NCBI GenBank assembly: GCA_965223775.1
Contig: OZ245021.1
Location: 2,728,001 to 2,792,000, forward strand
From: JAJDXW01 sp965223775
GTDB taxonomy: Bacteria; Pseudomonadota; Gammaproteobacteria; HK1
Reading direction: 5' to 3'
DNA length: 64,000 nt
Made by a program: the position numbers and the translations under genes. The notes beneath the pieces are model-generated. The model was given only the letters and a program-made list of their open reading frames with translations. It ran no database searches and had not been told where the DNA came from. Shown piece after piece: positions 27,774-35,719 of this stretch; position 1 is the first letter of the stretch; each line of letters starts with the position of its first letter.

Positions 27774-28823
27774 TTAGCGGTACCTTTCTTCCTGGTCGCC
27801 GCTCTCGACCGGTCGGGCGATTCCGTCGACGATCTGTTTCAGGTTGATGCTGCCGATCACTTGTCCATCCGTATCGACGACGTTGGCCTGATTGGATTGC
27901 GCGGCAGAAACGATCTGCAAGGCTTCTTCCAGGACGAGATCGTGCGGCACGCTGGGACCGTCGACCGATTCGGCGGGCGTCATGACGGATCTCGATTCGA
28001 TCACCCGGCTTCGATTGATGTCCTTGATGAAGTCGAAGATATAGTCGTCCGCCGGGTGCAGGATGATGTTCTGCGGATTTCCCTGTTGAATCACGGCGCC
28101 GTCACGCAGGATGGCGATGCTGTCGCCCAGTCGGAGCGCCTCGTCGAGGTCGTGGGTAATGAACACGATCGTCTTGTGCAGCTCTTCCTGCAGACCCAGA
28201 AGGACGCCCTGCATGTCGGTGCGAATGAGCGGATCGAGTGCCGAAAAGGGCTCGTCCATCAGCAGGATTTCCGCGTCGGTGGCCAGGGCCCGGGCCAGGC
28301 CGACGCGCTGCTGCATGCCGCCTGAGAGCTGTGACGGGTAGTGGTTCTCGAATCCCGACAAGCCGACCCGGTCCAGCCACTTCCGGCTCTGTCGCTTGGC
28401 CTGCTCGATGGGGTTGCCCTGGATCGCGAGCCCGTATGCGGCGTTTTCCGCCACGGTCCTGTGCACGTGCAGTCCGAACTTCTGGAATACCATCGAAACC
28501 TTGTGGCGCCGAAACTCGATGAGCTCCTCCTTGGCCATGGCCAGGACGTCCCGATCGTTGACCACTATCCGGCCCGAGGTGGGCTCGATCAACCGATTGA
28601 TGTGGCGGATCAGGGTGGACTTGCCCGATCCGGACAGTCCCATGATGACGGAAATCTCCCTGGCGGGGACGTCGATGTCGATATCCTTCAGCCCAAGCAC
28701 GTGATTGTGCCTTTCGAGCAGCTCCTGCTTGGACATGCCCCGCTGGACGTGCGCGAGCACCGACCGTGCCCGGGGGCCGAAGATCTTGTTCAGGCCTTCT
28801 ATCCTGATCTTGATTTCAGCCAT
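27774..28823 (-). CDS. proV: Glycine betaine/proline ABC transporter ATP-binding protein
   Basis: A 349-residue ABC ATPase with Walker A GLSGSGKST at 62-70, the signature LSGGMQQRVGLARAL, and Walker B EILLMDEPFSALDPLIR. The N-terminal start EIKIRIEGLNKIFG and C-terminal CBS-like domain (SVDGPSVPHDLVLEEALQIV, then DTDGQVIGSINLKQI) are typical of ProV/OpuAA. These transporters import betaine for osmoprotection or as nutrient. It overlaps proW by 8 bp. The segment 27.8-30.9 kb has visibly lower GC and more AT-ending codons than its neighbours, which suggests acquisition from another source. Confidence 0.93.
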   Translation of the reverse strand: MAEIKIRIEGLNKIFGPRARSVLAHVQRGMSKQELLERHNHVLGLKDIDIDVPAREISVIMGLSGSGKSTLIRHINRLIEPTSGRIVVNDRDVLAMAKEELIEFRRHKVSMVFQKFGLHVHRTVAENAAYGLAIQGNPIEQAKRQSRKWLDRVGLSGFENHYPSQLSGGMQQRVGLARALATDAEILLMDEPFSALDPLIRTDMQGVLLGLQEELHKTIVFITHDLDEALRLGDSIAILRDGAVIQQGNPQNIILHPADDYIFDFIKDINRSRVIESRSVMTPAESVDGPSVPHDLVLEEALQIVSAAQSNQANVVDTDGQVIGSINLKQIVDGIARPVESGDQEERYR

Positions 28824-29706
28824 GATCGAGCCCCTGGCGATGCCGTTGCAAACGCTCGCCGAACTTTTGCGAAATTCGATCGAAGATGATCGCCAGCGCC
28901 ACGATCGCCAGGCCGTTCATCAAGCCCAGGGCCAGGTATTGATTGGAGATCGACCGCAATACCGGCACCCCCAGGCCGGCGACGCCAATCATGGATGCGA
29001 TCACCACCATGGACAGCGCCATCATGATGGTCTGGTTCACCCCGGCAAAGATGTTCGGCAGCGCAAGGGGGATCTGCACCCCGAACAGCTTCTGCCGGTA
29101 GTCGGCGCCGAACGCGTCCGCCGCCTCCAGCGCCTCCTTTTCAACCAGTCGGATACCGAGGTTGGTCAGCCGCACGATGGGCGGAATTGCATAGATGCAC
29201 ACCGCGATCAAGCCCGGCACCTTGCCGATGCCAAGCAGCATGACGACGGGAATCAGATAGACGAACGCGGGGATCGTCTGCATGATGTCCAGGATCGGCG
29301 TGATGGCCGTCTGGGTTCGGTCCGAGCGCGCCATCAGGATACCGAACGGGATCCCCACCGCGATGCACAGCAGCGTCGCAACCGAGATGATTGCCAGTGT
29401 GGACATGGTGTCGTGCCACATTCCGAAGTATCCGATCGCAAGGAACGACAGCACGCAACCGGCCACGACCGTCTTGCTGCGTGAGCCAAGCCACGCCAGA
29501 ACCGCGACTACGAGGATGATCACCGGCCACGGTGTGGCGTGCAGCAGTTTCTCGAACCAGACCAGGAACCAGAGCAACGGTTCGAAAAAGTTTTCCAGCG
29601 CTTCACCGAACTCTCGCGAAAAATCGCGGAATCCTTGGTCAATGGCCTTTTTCAGATCTCGAAGATCCTGCCGATCCATGCTTGGAAACTCAGTCAGCAA
29701 GCCCAT
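28816..29706 (-). CDS. proW: Glycine betaine/proline ABC transporter permease
   Basis: A 296-residue inner-membrane permease. After about 60 residues of soluble N-terminus come several hydrophobic helices: PWPVIILVVAVLAWLG, VVAGCVLSFLAIGYFG, and ILDIMQTIPAFVYLIPVVML. The coupling segment is EAADAFGADYRQKLFGVQIP, the EAA-type loop that docks on ProV. Length and sequence match ProW. It overlaps proV by 8 bp. It lies 138 bp from proX, with a strong rho-independent terminator in between. The partner binding protein is encoded upstream on the same strand. Confidence 0.93.
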   Translation of the reverse strand: MGLLTEFPSMDRQDLRDLKKAIDQGFRDFSREFGEALENFFEPLLWFLVWFEKLLHATPWPVIILVVAVLAWLGSRSKTVVAGCVLSFLAIGYFGMWHDTMSTLAIISVATLLCIAVGIPFGILMARSDRTQTAITPILDIMQTIPAFVYLIPVVMLLGIGKVPGLIAVCIYAIPPIVRLTNLGIRLVEKEALEAADAFGADYRQKLFGVQIPLALPNIFAGVNQTIMMALSMVVIASMIGVAGLGVPVLRSISNQYLALGLMNGLAIVALAIIFDRISQKFGERLQRHRQGLDHG

Positions 29707-29763
29707 GCATGCCTCCCATCGAGTGTGAAGGGTCCGGGTCCGAGCAAATTTTTTTTCGAATCA

Positions 29764-29800
29764 AGAAAAAAAGAGCCCGCCTGAAAAATCCAGGCGGGCT
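29764..29800 (-). terminator. Rho-independent terminator between proX and proW
   Basis: On the minus strand AGCCCGCCTG, a 7-base loop and CAGGCGGGCT form a perfect 10-bp stem (29774-29783 with 29791-29800). A T-rich run, CTTTTTTTCTTGATTC, follows. It lies 44 bp past the proX stop and before proW. A terminator here would make the binding protein message more abundant than the permease and ATPase messages, with read-through feeding proW-proV. Confidence 0.85.
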
Positions 29801-29843
29801 CATCCAATCGAGTCAGGTTATCGCGGCGATTTCGCCAACCTCG

Positions 29844-30848
29844 TTACATCGCCTTCACTTTCATCGCGGCCTCGGCGGGCACCCACGCCTTCCAGATGTC
29901 GCCGTGCGCGCGCAGAAATTCCGTTGCGCCGTCCGCGCCGTCGGCCTGGTTTTCGTCCATGTAGACCAGCATGCCGTTCATCACGTCGCCGGGGAAGACG
30001 CGGTTTCGCAGGTAGTCCATTACGTCGGCGCCGGCACTCTTCGCGAAATCGTCGGTGACCACGGTATGCACTTCCGAGTTCGTCCACGCGGACGGTTGCG
30101 GGTCGGCGCAATCCTGCTCCGGCTTGACGATGCAACCGTCCCAGTGCTCGCTGCCGACGAACGGCACGCCGAAGTCGAGCTTGACCATCTTGTGCCGGCC
30201 GATCAGGGCGGTCGGCGACCAGTAGTAGCCGAACCAGTTTTCGCCGCGGTTGACCGCCTTGCTCATGGAGCCGTCCAGACCCGCCGCCGAGCCCGGGTCG
30301 ACCAGCTTCCAGCCTTTCTCCGCCATCTTGAACCCGCGGAACAGGTTGGAGTTGGTAAGCTGGCAGCCCCAGCCGGCCGGACATCCCACGAAAGCGCCCT
30401 TCGAAGGATCTTCCGCATCCGGGAACAGATCGGGCCGTTCGAGGACGTCCAGCACGGTCTTCAGGTCGGGGTGCTTTTCCATGACGTAGGGCGGAACCCA
30501 CCAACCTTCGCCCAGCCCGCTGATGGGACCGTCGTTGGCCGAGTGCAGCCTGCCTTCGCCAAGCGCTATTTTCAGCGGTTCGCGCACCGCGTTGATCCAG
30601 AGTTCGGGCGCGACGTCCGGCTCACCCTTCTCGTTCAGGGAGGTAAACGTGGGCATGGTGTCGCCGGGAACCAGCTCCACGTTGCAGCCATATCCTTGCT
30701 CGAGAATGAGCTTGTCCACGTTGGCCATCAACTGGGCGGAGGCCCAGTTCATCGCGGCAATCTGAACGTCGCCGCACTCCGCCATTGCCACATTGGTGCC
30801 CAGCAGGAATGCCAGGCCCAGGGATGCCTTCTTCGTCATGGATTTCAT
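29844..30848 (-). CDS. proX: Glycine betaine/proline-type substrate-binding protein
   Basis: A 334-residue periplasmic protein of the OpuAC/ProX type. The signal peptide is clear: a KSMTKK start, LGLAFLLGTNVAMA core and a cleavage site near AMA-EC. The mature part is rich in Trp (MNWAS, LWINA, WWVPPYV, NWFGYYW, TAWV), as expected for the aromatic cage that holds quaternary amines. Cys pairs near the N-terminus and in CPAGWGC may form disulfides. ATG 30848 is preceded by GAGAGAACGAAG. It is the first gene of proX-proW-proV. The exact ligand (betaine, choline or another) is not decided. Confidence 0.9.
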   Translation of the reverse strand: MKSMTKKASLGLAFLLGTNVAMAECGDVQIAAMNWASAQLMANVDKLILEQGYGCNVELVPGDTMPTFTSLNEKGEPDVAPELWINAVREPLKIALGEGRLHSANDGPISGLGEGWWVPPYVMEKHPDLKTVLDVLERPDLFPDAEDPSKGAFVGCPAGWGCQLTNSNLFRGFKMAEKGWKLVDPGSAAGLDGSMSKAVNRGENWFGYYWSPTALIGRHKMVKLDFGVPFVGSEHWDGCIVKPEQDCADPQPSAWTNSEVHTVVTDDFAKSAGADVMDYLRNRVFPGDVMNGMLVYMDENQADGADGATEFLRAHGDIWKAWVPAEAAMKVKAM

Positions 30849-31020
30849 CTTCGTTCTCTCCGGGTTCGTGCCTGTTACTCGATTCGTCTTGCAGCCGACG
30901 ACCCGGTCGTTCAGAGGCCGGCTTCGCCGTTGGAGGGGCAATCGGGTTGCCGCCATTCGCCGCCCGTGCTCGGGAATCTAGCATGGGGCCGCGGAAACGA
31001 TCAACGAAACGGCCGCGCGG

Positions 31021-32340
31021 CTACGCCACCGGACGCACCTTGCGGGGGGCGGCGAGCCAGATGCACGCGGTGGACACGACGGCAAAGAACACCCCGAGCA
31101 CGAAGGCGGGCGCGTAGCTCCCGCCGAAGTCGAAGACGACCCCGCCGACCCAGGGACCCGCGGCCGCCCCCAGGCCCGCGCCCAGGCTCAAGGTCCCGAA
31201 TATCGTCCCGAAACGCGGGCCCTGGAAGAGATCGGCGGCGACCGATCCGTAGAGCGAGGCGATGCCGTACCCGAGGAACCCCTGGGCGGCGACCATGACG
31301 TACATCAGGGCCGCGCTCGGCACGTGCTCGAGGACGAGGAGCAGCGCGTAGCAGATCACGTACCCTCCACAGGCGGCGGTCCAGCCCCATTCCCGGCCGA
31401 TGCGGTCGGAGAGATGTCCGATCCCGATGAGGCCCACGATGCCGGTGACCCCTACGAGGGTGAGGGCCCAGGCCGCCGTCGTCGGGGAGAACCCGACGTC
31501 GATCAGAAACCGGGTCTGGTGGACCTGGATGCAGTACCACGCGAAGAGCGCGCAGAAGATCGCGGACCACACATACCAGTACCGCGCGTCGCGCAGGGCG
31601 CCGGACAGGGTCCACTCGACCCCCGTCCGGGACGGATGGCCCGTGACGGAACTCGTCGGGTCGTCCGGATTGCCCTCTTCTCGCGCTTCCTCGCCTTCCG
31701 GCCGCAGGCCGAGCTCCGACGGATGGCGACGGGGGAGGAGGAGGTTGATCGGAAGCACGATCGCAAGGAGGAGCAAGGCGAGGAGCCAGCACGATTCCCG
31801 CCAGCCGTAGTTGTCCAGGATCCACTGCATCCAGGGAAACAGGGGGAGGGCGCCGAAGCCGACCCCCGAGGCCGCAATTCCCATTGCAAGGCCCCGGCGG
31901 CGCGAGAACCAGTTGGGCAGGAAGGCTCCGTGGCCGATGAACGCGAGGCTGATGCTGCCGCCGACGACCAGACCGCCGAGGGTCAGGTAGAGATGCCAGG
32001 GCGCCGCGGCGACCGTGGCGAGGATGAGTCCGACCGCCACCGTCCACGCTCCGATGGGCATCACGAAGCCTGGTCCGAGCCGGTCGATGAGCCAGCCGAT
32101 GCCGGCGGACAGGGGGATGGAGGCCAGGAAGCCGACCGAGAAGATGCCCGCGGTGAGCCCCCGCGGCCAACCCGTCTCGTCGAGGAGGGGCGGGAACAGG
32201 AGCGAGAAGGCGGTGCGGCTGTTGGCCCCGATGCCGATCGTGACGAACGCGACCGCGACCACGATCCATCCGTAGTAGAACGGAAGGCGGGCCGCGAGCC
32301 AGCCCGCGGTGTCTTGCGGCCTCGAGGAGGAGGTCGCCAT
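31021..32340 (-). CDS. Major facilitator superfamily transporter
   Basis: A 439-residue, 12-helix MFS protein. The first helices contain YYGWIVVAVAFVTIGIGANS and the cytoplasmic loop WLIDRLGPG, the MFS motif A region. A long charged loop of about 45 residues (PEGEEAREEGNPDDP) lies between helices 6 and 7. Family recall places it near monocarboxylate/oxalate-formate-type carriers. It is 55 bp downstream of a LarA-like racemase gene on the same strand, so it may import the hydroxy acid on which that enzyme acts. ATG 32340 is chosen because upstream codons are low complexity. Confidence 0.85.
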   Translation of the reverse strand: MATSSSRPQDTAGWLAARLPFYYGWIVVAVAFVTIGIGANSRTAFSLLFPPLLDETGWPRGLTAGIFSVGFLASIPLSAGIGWLIDRLGPGFVMPIGAWTVAVGLILATVAAAPWHLYLTLGGLVVGGSISLAFIGHGAFLPNWFSRRRGLAMGIAASGVGFGALPLFPWMQWILDNYGWRESCWLLALLLLAIVLPINLLLPRRHPSELGLRPEGEEAREEGNPDDPTSSVTGHPSRTGVEWTLSGALRDARYWYVWSAIFCALFAWYCIQVHQTRFLIDVGFSPTTAAWALTLVGVTGIVGLIGIGHLSDRIGREWGWTAACGGYVICYALLLVLEHVPSAALMYVMVAAQGFLGYGIASLYGSVAADLFQGPRFGTIFGTLSLGAGLGAAAGPWVGGVVFDFGGSYAPAFVLGVFFAVVSTACIWLAAPRKVRPVA

Positions 32341-32395
32341 CGTCGGTTCGGCCGGTGGGGGAGAGCGCCGCGCGTGGCCGCTTGGCGCACCCGGC

Positions 32396-33703
32396 TCAGG
32401 CAAAGTCGCCGTGCTCGTCGAAGCGGAGCGGCTTCCCTTCTTCCACGATCTCGAGAGACGGTTGCGCTTCGATGTCGTCACGAAGCGCCGGCGATGCGCC
32501 GAACTCGGCGAGGAGATTGGTATTGCGGATACGCACCACGCGGGCCGTCGCCGGGTCCTCCTCCGCCCGCACCGTGAGGCACACCTGCATCGCCTGGAGG
32601 TCGTTCTCGGCCATGAGCGGCATCTTCGACCCGGTGAGCCGCTTGGCGGTGAACGTGTTCATGTAGGTGGAGTGGAAGTCGATCTCCTCGAGCAGGCGGC
32701 GGGGCATCACGTCGGCCTGGCCGATGCCGGTCGCGTTGCCGTGCGTCTCCGGGGTGAGGGCGCGTACGTAGATCGCGCCGATGCGGGGACGCTCCAGCCC
32801 CGGCTTGGTTCCGATGACGTTCGTGTCCATCCCCGAGCCGCTCACGTTCTTGCCCATCTCGTCGACGATGAGGGTATCCACGTCCTCGAAGGGGATGCGG
32901 GGGAGGTGACCGTAGGCGATCTCGAGGAGAGCGCCCTCCTCGTCGACGAGCGTCTCGTGCGAGCGCATCGACACCCCCCGGACCAGCGCCGTTTCCTTGA
33001 ACGCGTTGTCCACGAGCGCAATGCCGCCGAGGAAGGTGGCGGGCGAGTGTTCGAGGATGATCCGGGACGCTTCCACGATCATCCGCCGCATCTCGACCTT
33101 GAGGCCTTGCTGGTGGATCTTCTGTGCACCGGCCTGCTTGCCGAGACCGATGACCATCATCTTGCAGATCCCGCTCTCCACCTTGCCGGTGAACCCGGTA
33201 TGGGGCTTGACGCGGTTCACGACCACGATGCTGTCGGCCTCGCTCGCGTTGCGGTCGAGGTAGACGGGGAACCCGGTGGACGTGGTTCCGACGCGGATGA
33301 CTTCCATGGAGGAGCGGATGGGCGCCCGGACCGTCTCCTCGGTGATGCCGTTGTTGGCCAGCACCTCGACCTGGCCGTCCGCGGTGGCCCCGCCGTGGCT
33401 CCCCATGCCGGGGACCACGAAGGGCTCCGCGCCCGCCTCGCGGATCGCGGCGGCGACCTCGCGCACCGCCACCGGGAGGTTCGGGATGCCGCGGCTGCTG
33501 CCGGTGACCGCGATCCGCTGGCCGGGGCGAACGGCGTCGAGAAAGGGCGCCACCTCGCGGCGGGTGGCGGCGGCGATGTCCGGCTCCCGGGGACGTTCGA
33601 AGTTCTGGCGGACCTGCATCAGGGCCGGGATGTCGGCCGTCGAGATTCCCGACTGGCGGTCGTCCAGCCCGAACGTCTGGCGAAGTGCTACCGGGGTGCT
33701 CAA
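32396..33703 (-). CDS. LarA-like (DUF2088) nickel-pincer racemase family protein
   Basis: A 435-residue protein of the lactate-racemase (LarA) N-terminal superfamily. It contains the hallmark GMGSHGGAT at 99-107, with a catalytic His, then VNRVKPHTGFTGKVESGICKM with conserved His and Lys residues. LarA uses a nickel-pincer nucleotide cofactor made by LarB, LarC and LarE; none of these is in the window. Homologues act on various 2-hydroxy acids, so lactate cannot be assumed. The start is TTG 33703, giving the expected N-terminus. It lies directly upstream of an MFS transporter on the same strand, and the two may form a uptake-and-use pair. Confidence 0.78.
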   Translation of the reverse strand: MSTPVALRQTFGLDDRQSGISTADIPALMQVRQNFERPREPDIAAATRREVAPFLDAVRPGQRIAVTGSSRGIPNLPVAVREVAAAIREAGAEPFVVPGMGSHGGATADGQVEVLANNGITEETVRAPIRSSMEVIRVGTTSTGFPVYLDRNASEADSIVVVNRVKPHTGFTGKVESGICKMMVIGLGKQAGAQKIHQQGLKVEMRRMIVEASRIILEHSPATFLGGIALVDNAFKETALVRGVSMRSHETLVDEEGALLEIAYGHLPRIPFEDVDTLIVDEMGKNVSGSGMDTNVIGTKPGLERPRIGAIYVRALTPETHGNATGIGQADVMPRRLLEEIDFHSTYMNTFTAKRLTGSKMPLMAENDLQAMQVCLTVRAEEDPATARVVRIRNTNLLAEFGASPALRDDIEAQPSLEIVEEGKPLRFDEHGDFA

Positions 33704-33826
33704 GTTACGTACTCCGAAGAATCCTTCATCCGTGCAGTGTAGCGCGTAGCCCGCACGGGCTGACCCGCCGCGCCACCGCAGCCGGCTTCCACCGACCGCC
33801 GCCGACGCCGCTTGCCGTCGATTCGG

Positions 33827-34141
33827 CTATTGGTCGCCGTCGAGGCCGAACAGGGCGTCCAGCGCCGCGCGGGCCGCCTGCGCTTCGGTTTCGCGGCTCC
33901 CGTCTCCCGCGTCCGCGGACGGCTCGAAGTAGCCGCAGAAGTTGGCCCGTTCCCGGTCCCGCACGTGGTCCGCGACCGGCTCGCGACATCCCCGGCTCCG
34001 GTTCGGATCGTGGAACCGGCACAGTCGGCACACGTGCAGGTCGGCCCCGCACCCGGGGCAGGTCGCCGCGCGGGGGACCGGGCGCGGAAGCTCGCCAAGC
34101 GGCCCGGCGCAGCGCCAGCAGGCGATTTCGGCCGCGTTCAC
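33827..34141 (-). CDS. Small zinc-ribbon protein coupled to djlA
   Basis: A 104-residue protein beginning at GTG 34141, overlapping the djlA stop by 4 bp (GTGA). It has two Cys pairs, CWRC near residue 9 and CPGC near 28, followed by CRLCRFHDPN and a later Cys (FCGYFEP). This is consistent with one or two zinc ribbons. The C-terminal half is acidic and helical (SRETEAQAARAALDALFGLD). No function is known to me. The translational coupling to a DnaJ-domain co-chaperone suggests a role in the same assembly or folding process. Confidence 0.75.
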   Translation of the reverse strand: MNAAEIACWRCAGPLGELPRPVPRAATCPGCGADLHVCRLCRFHDPNRSRGCREPVADHVRDRERANFCGYFEPSADAGDGSRETEAQAARAALDALFGLDGDQ

Positions 34142-34950
34142 GCGGCGGCCCGGGGGCCGGACGCGCGCCGCTCGGCACGGGCGGACTGCACCCGATCCCA
34201 GGCGGCCCTGATCTGCTGGGTCCGCTCGGTCGCCGCCCGCATCATCTCCTCCGGCAGCCCCTTGGATGCCAGCTTGTCGGGGTGGTGCCGGCTCATCAGG
34301 CGGCGGTAGGCGCGCTTCACCTCGGCGTCCGGGGCGTCCGGCGAAACCCCGAGCGTCGCGTAGGCGTCCTCCAGGGTCGGCCCCCCGCTTCCTTGGGCCC
34401 GCGCACCCACGCTGGCGCCCACCATCCGCTCGATCTCGACGTACATCGCCTCCGAGAACCCGAGCCGGGCCGCGATGTGCTGCAGGAGGCGCCGCTCCTC
34501 GGGGTGGATCCCGCCGTCCGCCCAGGCGACCTGGACCTGGATCGAAAGGAACATGCGAAGGAGGTTGGTCGCGCGGCCGCACTCCATCCGGAGCTGGTCG
34601 AGCACGTCGTCGAGCGGAAAGCGGGGCGACTTGCCTTCATCGAAAATCGCGCGCGCAGCGTCGCGCTGGTCGGAATCGAGCCCGAGCTCGTCCATGACGC
34701 GGTTTGCAAGTCGGATCTCGTCCGGGCTCACGTGGCCATCCGCCTTGGCGACCTGGCCCATCACCCCGAAGGTCGCGGTGAAGAACGCGAGCTGCGCGCG
34801 TTCCCGGCCGGAGGCGCTTGGCTGTCCCGCCTCGATCGAACCGATCGCCCGGCCGAAGGATCGCCCGAGGGCGGCTCCCAGCACCGCCCCGATCGGCCCA
34901 CCGACAAGGAAGCCGAAAGTTCCGCCGAGCAGCATTCCCCACCAGCTCAC
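34138..34950 (-). CDS. djlA: DjlA-type membrane-anchored DnaJ co-chaperone
   Basis: A 270-residue protein with three parts. Residues 1-30 form a Gly-rich membrane segment (WGMLLGGTFGFLVGGPIGAV). Residues about 50-170 form a TerB-like helical domain with acidic metal-site residues (KADGHVSPDEIR, WADGGIHPEER). Residues about 195-265 form a J domain with the HPD motif in SRHHPDKLASKG, which stimulates DnaK. This is the architecture of DjlA. GTG 34950 is the first codon that gives the membrane segment. A small zinc-ribbon gene overlaps the 3' end by 4 bp. Confidence 0.92.
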   Translation of the reverse strand: MSWWGMLLGGTFGFLVGGPIGAVLGAALGRSFGRAIGSIEAGQPSASGRERAQLAFFTATFGVMGQVAKADGHVSPDEIRLANRVMDELGLDSDQRDAARAIFDEGKSPRFPLDDVLDQLRMECGRATNLLRMFLSIQVQVAWADGGIHPEERRLLQHIAARLGFSEAMYVEIERMVGASVGARAQGSGGPTLEDAYATLGVSPDAPDAEVKRAYRRLMSRHHPDKLASKGLPEEMMRAATERTQQIRAAWDRVQSARAERRASGPRAAA

Positions 34951-35144
34951 GTTCCGCTCTCCGGAGTCGAACCCGCAACCGGCTAGGTTAGACCAATCGC
35001 CGGACCTCGGCGAGAACCGAAATGGGGGAGGCCGGCCAAGGAAGAGAAACTTTGTCTATGATACGATTGGTTTCATGAACTTAGAGCCTGCGGCATCGGT
35101 TCGGACGTTCCAGACGGCGTACGCGACAAACCTCCATCGGCGTC

Positions 35145-35340
35145 CTAGCCCGGAAATCTCACCAACTTTCGTCGCGAGGGCGCCGAGACAGTGCTGTGGC
35201 GGGCCGCACGGACCGAAAGGCGCTGAAGGCGTAGCCGACACTAGCGCGTTCGCGCTGTCGAAGCGGCTTGCGGGAGTACGGCCCGTCACAGTGCATGGAT
35301 CGGTGTCCGCAGCAGAAAGTTGGTGAGATTTCCGGGCTAG
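35145..35340. mobile_element. MITE-like element A, copy 3
   Basis: The cleanest copy of family A: 188 bp (35149-35336) flanked by CTAG on both sides. Its ends are exact inverted repeats over at least 20 bases, beginning CCCGGAAATCTCACCAACTT. The core is in the same orientation as copy 2. Removal of the element plus one CTAG would restore a 33-codon frame that starts at ATG 35074. Confidence 0.9.
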
Positions 35341-35719
35341 ACTCCTTGAGGCACCGCGACCTTGAGTCAAGTTTGCAGAGGCGTTGCGTGGATGAAACGT
35401 ACGAGGCTGCTACCAGAAGAAATGCAGGCATTTCTCTTGGTACGGCGCGCCGGGGGTTGGAGAACCGTCGGGTGGCTTCGAACACCTCTCGTCGGTCTGA
35501 GGCGCAGCCTCGTCAGGTGTTGGTCTTGATTCGTCCACGCCGGAAGCCTCCCAATCCTTCTCTCGGTTTCCGCCGTTTCCGCGCGTGCGTACCGGCGCCG
35601 GCAACACCCGCCCGGATCCGATTCTTTCCGGCGGAGCGGATTGCCGAATCGGAGACGGCCGCCGCGGCTCGTCGAAAGGCCGGCGCGGCCCGTTGCGTTG
35701 CGTGGACGCGGAGTCCGAG
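35341..35719. other. Non-coding interval between element A copy 3 and the binding protein gene
   Basis: This 379-bp stretch has no frame with convincing coding bias. It should hold the promoter of the downstream binding-protein gene. No terminator or strong repeat is seen. Confidence 0.35.
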
